A stretch of 64,000 bases of DNA from NCBI RefSeq assembly GCF_016405145.1, contig NZ_JAEKIA010000010.1, forward strand, positions 21,402 to 85,401, given 5' to 3'. The stretch's first letter is position 1; every line of letters begins with the position of its first letter. The notes below the pieces were generated by a model. It had not been told where the DNA came from. It did not search any database and saw nothing but the letters and a program-made list of their open reading frames with translations. The DNA is from Schaalia cardiffensis (lineage in GTDB: Bacteria > Actinomycetota > Actinomycetes > Actinomycetales > Actinomycetaceae). Of the stretch, positions 1 to 7,200 are shown in pieces. The translations under genes and the position numbers were made by a program.

Positions 1-218
1 GTGGGATTAAGCCGCATTGCCATCATGTACCGGTCGAGCATGGATGCAATGTCGTTTGCTTGACCCGGGGAGAGCGACTCCCAATCGCCGAAGCGATCCA
101 TGATGATCGCGTCACCTGCGACCAGATGCGCGTTCTCATGCTCGTTGGCCCGACCCGGACCCACGAGGTAACGCATGAGCCCGGCAGTGTCTCCGCCTTC
201 GACGATGTTGGGGATCAT
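1..218 (-). CDS. Relaxase/mobilization nuclease, N-terminus only (runs off the left edge)
   Basis: About 72 codons are visible, starting at an ATG whose first bases overlap the stop of mobC (ATGA), so the two are translationally coupled. The start reads MIPNIVEGGDTAGLMRYLVG followed by a G-R-x-N-E-H and HLVAGD segment, which is the usual opening of actinobacterial relaxases that nick oriT and pilot the strand during conjugation. The catalytic Tyr and the HUH histidines are not distinguishable in this short piece. The neighbouring MobC and the palindromic region upstream support the call. The family is known; the element's own transfer ability is inference. Confidence 0.8.
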   Translation of the reverse strand, partial: MIPNIVEGGDTAGLMRYLVGPGRANEHENAHLVAGDAIIMDRFGDWESLSPGQANDIASMLDRYMMAMRLNP

Positions 219-625
219 GCGCGCACGCTCTCGAGAGCATCTTCGATATCGACGAGGATGCGGCGCACGCGCTTGGCGAGCTCGCCAGCTTCCTCGGGGA
301 ACTGATGCTCTGTGTTCGCCCAATGAGCGAGCTGATTCAAGTTACCGGAGACGCCGCGCACCTGGTTCTGCAAGTCCGTAAGGACAGGCAAGAACTCATC
401 GAGCTTCGCGCCGCTGATGCGATCCGACGCGGCATCGTTCATCGCGGCGCGCACGAGAATGCGCGACATCGACTCCCCCTGGTTCTCCGAGCGCGCACGA
501 AGCATCACGTACTCCTCATGGGAGAGCGTGACTGTGAACTGCTTGCGCTTCACGCCTCGCTCGCTGCGTGGCAAGCGTCGCCCCGAACGCGAAACCGTCG
601 CAGGCTCAACAGTCGAATCTGTCAA
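215..625 (-). CDS. MobC-like relaxosome accessory protein
   Basis: 136 residues. A basic N-terminus (residues 10-30) is followed by a ribbon-helix-helix-like strand and helices (about 28-60, KQFTVTLSHEEYVML) and the MobC signature GNLNQLAHWAN (about 95-105). MobC proteins bind oriT beside the nick and help the relaxase melt it. It is first in a minus-strand operon with the relaxase, with a 4-nt overlap. The palindromes just upstream at 717-807 are the natural candidate target. The family assignment is good; the binding site is inferred. Confidence 0.78.
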   Translation of the reverse strand: MTDSTVEPATVSRSGRRLPRSERGVKRKQFTVTLSHEEYVMLRARSENQGESMSRILVRAAMNDAASDRISGAKLDEFLPVLTDLQNQVRGVSGNLNQLAHWANTEHQFPEEAGELAKRVRRILVDIEDALESVRA

Positions 626-716
626 GGCTCGGTCCCCCTCTGCTCAGTGCAACGACCCCAACGGGGATCACACGACCAGTGTGCCAGGGTGGGCGCGCAG
701 CGTCCAGCCCAAGCTC

Positions 717-736
717 ATATAGTCCATGGACTATAT
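717..736. repeat. Perfect 20-bp palindrome upstream of mobC
   Basis: ATATAGTCCATGGACTATAT is a perfect inverted repeat with no loop, about 90 bp upstream of the mobC start in an otherwise GC-rich stretch. It could be a dimeric operator for the mob operon or part of oriT. The sequence shows only the symmetry. Confidence 0.75.
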
Positions 737-756
737 CTAGCTTGCTCCGCCTGCGC

Positions 757-807
757 TTACGCGCGCCCCTGGTGGGGCGCGCTTGCGCGTAACGCCGCCT
801 CGGGCGG
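757..807. other. Candidate oriT: stacked inverted repeats
   Basis: Positions 761-769 and 774-782 form a 9-bp stem (GCGCGCCCC/GGGGCGCGC) with a 4-nt loop. The outer TTACGCGC (757-764) also matches GCGCGTAA at 785-792, so alternative hairpins are possible. A second small stem-loop, CCGCC-TCG-GGCGG, follows at 795-807. Nested repeats directly upstream of mobC and the relaxase are typical of oriT. No nic site can be assigned from sequence alone. Confidence 0.45.
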
Positions 808-1156
808 TGTCTAAGTGGCGGAGCGAGCATGGAGGCCATGCCTGCATGCGAGGGCGAATGAGGCGCAGCCTGATGCGCCTCGATGCGTGGGAAAATGCGG
901 GGCGTCCACGTTCGGCGTCCCAGGGGCGAGCGCGGTGGGCGCGAAGCCCCGGGCGCCGGAGGGTGGGCGCCCCGTCGAAGTGGCCTCGCCCGTCCCCACT
1001 GTGTGCAGGCGGAGCTCTCAAGGCTCTAGCGGCTGTGCACATTGGGGGCGGGCGAGGCGTGGGGGGGGGGGGTGCCCACCATCGGGGGCACACCACCGGT
1101 CAGGTCAGGGGCGCACCCCGCGAAGGGGTGCGCCTGCTGGTGGCGCCGTCGGCTGC
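808..1156. other. Gene-free stretch with a G12 homopolymer
   Basis: Several overlapping open frames exist on both strands but none has a ribosome-binding site or recognisable product. The stretch is very GC-rich and includes a run of twelve G (1061-1072). It probably belongs to the transfer-origin/intergenic region of the element. Confidence 0.5.
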
Positions 1157-1438
1157 TCACCGGCGGCGCGAGCGTCGCCACTTGCGGACTCCCGTCGCGA
1201 CGCGTGAAAGGACGTCCGCGAGAGCGGCCACGAGAAGATTCGCGATGAACGCGGCTACGCAGCCGAGGTGCGGTTCGAGAGCAGCTGCGAGGACCATGAC
1301 GAGCTGGTCGTGAGCGATCTCGTGAAGCTCGGCGCAGGACGCGGGTGGTGCAGCCGTGTGAATCTGGCCGGTGATGAGGAATCGGAGCCGTCGCACCGAT
1401 TGAAGGAGGACGGTCAGCAGGCCGGAGAGGCGTCTCAT
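1157..1438 (-). CDS. Small hydrophobic protein, function unknown
   Basis: 93 codons starting at ATG with AGAGAAGG close upstream. The translation has an amphipathic N-terminus, a hydrophobic stretch at about residues 46-77 (QLVMVLAAALEP, then AAFIANLLVAALADVL) and a very basic tail (KWRRSRRR), so it could be a small membrane protein. It is divergent to the dprA-like gene. No family is recognised, and a chance frame in GC-rich DNA remains possible. Confidence 0.4.
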   Translation of the reverse strand: MRRLSGLLTVLLQSVRRLRFLITGQIHTAAPPASCAELHEIAHDQLVMVLAAALEPHLGCVAAFIANLLVAALADVLSRVATGVRKWRRSRRR

Positions 1439-1556
1439 GCCTTCTCTTGAGCGGCAGCGATGCCCTTGAGTCGTCGGGAGGACGGAAGCGTCCCGTGTGA
1501 GGGCGCGCGAGGGCTCGGCGGGGCCAGCTGCCTGTGGGGGTGGGTAGAATTAGACC

Positions 1557-2447
1557 ATGAGGGACATGGAGGAGGTCGCGCGGATTCTTGCGGTCATGCG
1601 CGCGAAGAACCGCGACTTCTCCCAGCCTGAGCGCGTCCAGCTCCTTCTGGAACGCGGGGTTGACGAGGCGCTAGACCGGGTGACCGGAAGTGCGCTCTTC
1701 GCTGATGAGTCTCAGCTGGACGAATGTCGTCTCGAGGTCGCCTCGTGGAGCCAGCGGGGTATTCAGGTCGTCACCCTGTTCGACGCCGGCTACCCGCAGC
1801 GTCTCCTCAGCGTCCGCGAGGCTCCCGCCCTGCTCTTCTACACCGGACGTCTTGCCGGGGATGATGAGGCCGTCGCGATCGTCGGGTCTCGGGATGCAGG
1901 TCCGCGCCAGTGCGAAGCGGCGCGGGCCATCGCGGAACGAGCCGGAATTGCGCATGGCTTATCCGTCGCCTCGGGCCTGGCCAAGGGGGTCGATGCCGCT
2001 GCCCACACGGGCGCGCTCGACGCTGGGGTGCGCACTGTCGCGATCATGGGGACGCCCATCGACGTCACATACCCGAAGGAGAATCAGCCGCTGCGCGATC
2101 GTATTGAAGCCGCCGACGGCCTCGTCCTCTCGCAGTTCACACCCGGCGCCACCACCAGTCGACACACCTTCCCGATGCGTAATGTCACGATGTCCGGCTA
2201 CAGTCTCGCCACGATCGTCGTCGCCGCAGGGGAGCACTCCGGGACCCGTCACCAGGCGCGGCGCGCTCTTGCCCACTCCCGCAATGTCATCCTCCTATCC
2301 GGCGTCGTCTACGCCACCGAATGGGCCAAGGAGATGGCGAGCAAGCCGGGAGTCTTCGTCGCCTCGAGCCTTGGCGAAATATCCGAGGCGATTGAGACCA
2401 TCCAAGCGCACCGCCGTCTCCTGGCCGATTCAGTAGCTGCCCTATGA
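1557..2447 (+). CDS. DprA/Smf-like Rossmann-fold protein of the element
   Basis: 296 residues. The Rossmann core of the DprA/SMF family is clear: VAIVGSRDAG (about 105-115), the SGLAKGVDAAAHTGAL loop (about 138-155) and a variant of the late motif, FPMRNVTMSGYS, with AAGEHSGTRHQA following. DprA loads RecA on incoming single-stranded DNA. SMF proteins on mobile elements may instead bind nucleotides or act in conflict systems. The C-terminal winged-helix domain of chromosomal DprA is absent. The gene overlaps the next one by ATGA, so the two form an operon, and this copy is probably a specialised version rather than the housekeeping dprA. Confidence 0.85.
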   Translation: MRDMEEVARILAVMRAKNRDFSQPERVQLLLERGVDEALDRVTGSALFADESQLDECRLEVASWSQRGIQVVTLFDAGYPQRLLSVREAPALLFYTGRLAGDDEAVAIVGSRDAGPRQCEAARAIAERAGIAHGLSVASGLAKGVDAAAHTGALDAGVRTVAIMGTPIDVTYPKENQPLRDRIEAADGLVLSQFTPGATTSRHTFPMRNVTMSGYSLATIVVAAGEHSGTRHQARRALAHSRNVILLSGVVYATEWAKEMASKPGVFVASSLGEISEAIETIQAHRRLLADSVAAL

Positions 2448-3237
2448 CGGCTGATCGCCAGGCCGACTACCGGCGCGCATTGGACGACCTACGGGTCCGT
2501 CCTGACACGCGCGCTCCCAGGCCCGGTCCATGCGTGCGCGACCTGCCGAGGAGCCGCAGGCAACGACTACAAGTTCTGTCCTGCCTGCAATGGGCGTTAC
2601 GGGCAGGGGAAGACCCCTCGCCTGGGCTTCTGCTTGTACGCGGTCAAGGGTGCACAGCTCTATCGGTCGCTCTTCGCCTGCAAGGAGAGCGGTGAGGCGC
2701 GCTACGTCCAGGATGCGCGCCAGCTCATCCGTGGAGTCCTCTACTTCGCCTTCGCCGACCACTACCGCTGTCTGGAAGCGCAGGAAGGTTCCGTCGACGC
2801 GTGGTGCATCGTTCCCTCACTGCGTTCGACAGTCAACACGAAGTCCGTTGACCACGCGTTGTCGCGAATCGCGTCCAAGCACTCGCAGCGGCGACCGGCT
2901 TCCCGAGCTCAACCTGTGGACGACTCCAGGGGAAGGCAAGCGCGTCTACCAGCCAGAACGGCTCCACCTCGTCCATACGCCCGACGCCGATCGTGCGCGG
3001 CACGTGCTGCTCATCGAAGACACCTGGGTCACGGGCAGCAACGCCCGCTCGGCGGCGGAAGCCCTCTTCAGGGAGGGAATCGAGAAGGTGTCGATCCTGA
3101 CGATCGCCCGCCTCGTGGATAGTGGATACGCTCCCGCGCAGCCGCTCGTCGACCGCATTCGCGACCTCGCGAACACGCCGGACTCGATGTGGGCGTGCCC
3201 GTGGACCCGTTCTGGGAACTGCCCGACGATCCGGTAG
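2444..3237 (+). pseudogene. ComF-like phosphoribosyltransferase with at least two frame shifts
   Basis: Recognisable protein pieces lie in three successive frames. ATG at 2444 (overlapping the dprA-like stop) opens MTADRQADYRRALDD. From about 2480 the next frame gives a zinc-knuckle segment (HACATC, then FCPAC) and YAVKGAQLYRSLF. From about 2890 the third frame gives the PRPP-binding motif RHVLLIEDTWVTGSNA and a Cys-containing end (WACPWTRSGNCP). Each shift is +1, compatible with single-base insertions or sequencing errors. Intact relatives are PRTases paired with DprA-like proteins on actinobacterial elements. Either the gene is decaying or the assembly is wrong here. Confidence 0.7.
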
Positions 3238-3384
3238 ACGAGTCGCCGCGAGCGATGTGCAGCCGCAGAGCGGTCAAGCATTGTCAGTAGCTCCGCGCGG
3301 GTCGCCCTACTCGAGCAGGCGCCGCTGGGTGTGTGTCCCCGTCCGACGTATCTACGAAGGACACGCCAACAGGAAGGACACACA

Positions 3385-3618
3385 ATGACCGACCCCGTGG
3401 AAAAGCTCCTCGAACGCGACGAACACCGAGAGACGATGCTGCGCACTCTGGGAAGCAAGCTGACGACCATGTGGGAAGTCTCCGACGAGTACAAGGACGC
3501 ATGGAGGGCCGCGACCGGTGTCGGCTGGGCACGAGCTGACCTCATCAAGGCCGGCTTCGTCGACCCATCGAAGCTGCCACGTAGAACTTCGACGCGTCGC
3601 AGCGTGGACGAAGACTGA
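3385..3618 (+). CDS. Small hypothetical protein
   Basis: 77 residues starting MTDPVEKLLERDEH. The ATG at 3385 is preferred over an upstream in-frame ATG (3331) because AGGAAGGA lies about 6-10 nt upstream. The product is soluble, helical and charged, with WEVSDEYKDAWRAATGVGWARADLIKAGF in the centre and a basic tail. No family is recognised. A strong hairpin follows directly. Confidence 0.6.
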   Translation: MTDPVEKLLERDEHRETMLRTLGSKLTTMWEVSDEYKDAWRAATGVGWARADLIKAGFVDPSKLPRRTSTRRSVDED

Positions 3619-3624
3619 GTGCGC

Positions 3625-3658
3625 GTGTGGGCGCCCGGCTTCAGCTGGGCGCCCACAC
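3625..3658 (+). terminator. Hairpin after the small hypothetical gene
   Basis: A 12-bp perfect stem GTGTGGGCGCCC/GGGCGCCCACAC with a 10-nt loop sits 6 nt after the stop codon at 3618. There is no T-run, as is common for actinobacterial terminators. Confidence 0.7.
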
Positions 3659-3726
3659 TCACGTCGATGATGACGGAGTAGGACATGGAAGTCCTGCCCC
3701 TCGACCTGACCGTGTGAACCGAATAA

Positions 3727-4191
3727 TCAGAAGACAGCCTCGTCCGCCTCGTCACCCGTCTCAATCCGGACATTCCCGAAGCGGAGTGTGCCGCCTAGGA
3801 GGGTGCAGACGATCTCCTCATCGGACTCGATGAAGGCTCCAAGCGTTTCGAGCTTGGCCCGATCGTGTGTCGAGTAGCTGTCGACGAGGGGCGTGGGTAC
3901 GAGCCCGATCATTCCCGCGTCAACTGCGAACGAGTGGGCGCCGATAGTGCTGTGAAACACGCCGTCGCCGTAGAGGGTAGTGAGCCCGAGGACGGGGAGT
4001 CCGTCAACGTCTGCGAGCAGGAGGCCGGAGGCGAAAGCGTTAGCGTTGCTTTCGGCGGCTTGAAGAATCTCGGACCACTGCGCCTGGTCCTCGAAGACGT
4101 AGCTCGGGTCGCCGAGGAAGTATGCGCCGGGAGGCATAGTGACTTGGGCGCCGTAGCGGATGGGCAGCTCGTTCGGTGTTGTGATGGGCAT
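3727..4191 (-). CDS. Hypothetical protein of the element
   Basis: 154 residues from the ATG at 4191, chosen because AAAGGGA stands 5-6 nt upstream; a longer frame from 4206 lacks a site. It opens MPITTPNELPIRYGAQVTMPPGAYFLGDPSYVFEDQ, a G-x-Y-x-x-G-D-P-x-Y-V pattern seen in small phage and plasmid proteins. The rest is beta-rich (VLGLTTLYGDGVFHSTIGAHSF) with an acidic C-terminus. The function is unknown. It lies downstream of the methylase-helicase on the same strand. Confidence 0.65.
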   Translation of the reverse strand: MPITTPNELPIRYGAQVTMPPGAYFLGDPSYVFEDQAQWSEILQAAESNANAFASGLLLADVDGLPVLGLTTLYGDGVFHSTIGAHSFAVDAGMIGLVPTPLVDSYSTHDRAKLETLGAFIESDEEIVCTLLGGTLRFGNVRIETGDEADEAVF

Positions 4192-4266
4192 GTCTTCCCT
4201 TTCCATGCGTGGGGATGTGGAGCCTCTACAGCGTCACACGGGGCATAGGCATTTGCGGCTGCTGCC

Positions 4267-7200
4267 TCAGTGAAGGGGGATGGCGGCCTTTCCGGCGGAG
4301 CGCTGCGTCCAGGTGTGTGGCGCGGGTGGAGCGCTCGGGGAGGCGACGCGGCATTGTCGTGTGTCCCCGAGGGGGAGGGCGCGTACTCGCGCCACGTCGG
4401 CGTCGATGCCTCTGGGCGTGGGGTCGAGCTCGGGGATGAGTTGTTGCCCGTGGGCGGCTTGGCTCATCTGGCGGCGAATCGCGTCGAGCTCGGCCTGGGC
4501 GGCTGCAAGCCGGTCGGTGTAGGGGTTGGGGCGGGCGAGCTCGGCGGTTGCCCGGTCGCGTTCGGCCTGGGCGTCGTCGGCGTGCTGGCGGTATCGCTTG
4601 GCAGTGGTGGCCAGGTTGGTCGCGTGGTTCTCGAGCTTGCGGATGACGCCGAGGGCTTGGGAGGGGTCGCGAAGGTCGGTGACGGCGAAGCGGACGGCCT
4701 CGTTGGTGAGGTACTCGTCGTCCATGTGGAGGTCTTTGAGGGCTGCGACGAGGACGGTGGGTTTGCTCATGTCGGGGTAGTCGTAGGCGTCCCGTGGAGC
4801 GGGTGCGACGCCGAAGACGAATTGGTGTCCGGCGACGGTGACCTCGACGTTGGGGAGGCCTTGCCGGTGGAAGTTGATGTATGCCATCCGGTTGGAGCTC
4901 AGGTCGCAGGCGGTGAGCGTGCGGGTGAGCGTGGCGGCGGCGTCGGCGCGGGTGTCGGCCAGGATGTCGGCGATGCGGGCGGTGAAGTCGTCGCCCTTGG
5001 TGGATGTGGTGCGGGCGGCGAGGTCTTCTCGGATCTGGGCCTTGCGAGTGAGGGCTGTGATCTGCCGGTCGAAGGAGGGGAGTATGGTGCGTAGGTGGGA
5101 GTGCTGTAGCTCGTGGTTCTTGGAGCGGGCCTGGTAGGTGGTGACCTGGTTCTTCAGGCGGGCTTCTTCGAGGAGGAGGGGGTTGCCAGATGCAATCGCC
5201 TTGACTTGGGCGTAGGAGGCTTCCTCGGTGCCTGCGGAGATGTCTTCGGCGGTGCGGCCTGCGAGCTGGTGGGTCATCACCTGGTTGATGAAGCGGGCTT
5301 TGCGTTCGAGGGTCTGCCAGGAGTATTCGTCGAAGGAGTGCTCGGTGACGTAGCGGAAGATCTGAACCTCGTCGTTCTGGTTGCCTTGGCGCAGGATGCG
5401 GCCCTCCCGCTGGGCGATGTCGGCTGGCCTCCAAGGGGCGGTGACGTGGTGGAGAGCGGCCGCGCGGGCTTGGATGTTCGCGCCGGTGCCCATCTTCTCG
5501 GTGGAGCCGATGAGGATGTTGATGGCTCCGTTGCGGGCTTGCATGAACAGGCGGTCCTTTTCGTCGGTGCTGGTGGCGTCGTGGGTGAAGGCGATCTTGT
5601 CGGCGGGCACGCCCGCGTCGACGAGAAGGGTCTTGAGCTCGTCGTAGAGGTTCCAGCCCTTCTTCGGGGTGCCCTGGTCGCAGAAGACGAGCTGGAGCGC
5701 TCCGGGGATGGGGGAGAGTTCCCCTGTTGCATCCTGGTAGGTCCGGCTCTTGGTCTCGTGGTAGATGCGGGCGACGTTTGCTGCTACGGCGTCGATCTTC
5801 TGGCTGCTGATGGGGCTCGTGACGCCTGTGAGGGCTCTGGTGGCGGACTGGTCGGAGAGGAGCCTGTAGTCGGTGGCCAGGGCGCGGCCGTCGCTGGTGA
5901 TGGCGAGGAAGTTGTCCTCGTATGCGGGCACAGCACCGTTGTGGATGCGGTCAGCGCGCGCGGAGATCGCCTCGGTGAACTCGTTCATCGCGGCCCCGAT
6001 GTTGACGGCGACGACCTCGGGTTCGCGTGCGCCGTTGGTGCGGGCGGCGAGTTCGGGGATCTTCAGGTCGAGCTGGCTGCGGGTCTTCACGTCGGCGAAC
6101 ACGCCCCACATGGTCATGAGCTCGGGCATGTTCTGGAAGCGGGCGACCCGCTGCTTGGCGGCGAGGGCGCCGGAGACGGTTGATTCGATCCTTTGCTCCG
6201 TGGCGGTGAACGTCCGAGCCCATTCGTTGAAGGTCGTGAGCCCAGCGTCGGTGAGTAGGTCGGGGCGCAGGTAGTGGGTCATGACCCACATCTCGCCCAT
6301 CGTGTTGGCGATCGGGGTGGCGGTCGCGAAGGTCGCGACGCGGTCCCCGTGCGTTGCGCGCAGCCAGTCGAGCTTCATGTCCAGGTCGGTGCACTTGGCT
6401 GCCGAGGTGCTGGCGATCACGCCGTCGATCTCCGTGTTCGCCGCGAGGTTCTTGTAGTAGTGGGCCTCGTCGACGACGAGGTAGTCGACGCCGAGCTCCT
6501 CGAAGACGAGGCCAGCGTCGGAGGCTGCCTCGGCTGCTGCCTGTGCTTCGTCGAGTCTCGTTTGGAGTTTCTTCCGTTTCGATTCCGCCTTGCGAATGGA
6601 CATGGAGTCGGTGGCCTGTGCGAGCCAGGCGTCGAGGTCGGCGAGCTCCTTGTTCTCGTATGCGGCTCTGGTCTGCTTCGAGACGCGGATTCTCTTGAAC
6701 GCGGCTTGTGTGCAGATCACGGCGTCCCACTCGCTGGTGGTGGCCCGAGCGAAGAAGTCTTGGCGGCCTTCGGGCTTGGAGAAGCGCTGGGAGTCGGCGG
6801 TGAGGATACGAGCGTGGGGATATGCCTGGAGCCATTCGCGTTCGAACTGGCCGAGCATGTGGTTGGGGACGATGATCATCGGCTTGGAGACGAGGCCGAG
6901 GCGCTTCTGCTCCATGACGCCGCACACCATTTCCAGTGTCTTCCCGGCGCCGACCTCGTGGAACAGGCCGCAGGTAGGTTCGGCGATCATTCGGGCGATC
7001 GCGGCTCGCTGGTGGGTGCGGAGCGTGAACGTGGAGGCGAGGCCGGGTAGCTGGAGGTGGCGGCCAGCGTCCTCGTAGCTGCGGGGTACGAGCGAGTTGA
7101 AGCGTTCGTTGTAGGTGGCGACGAGGCGTCGTGCCCGGTGGGGGTCGCGCCAGATCCACTGCTGGAACGCCTCGCGAATCTCGTCTGCCTTGCCCTGGGC

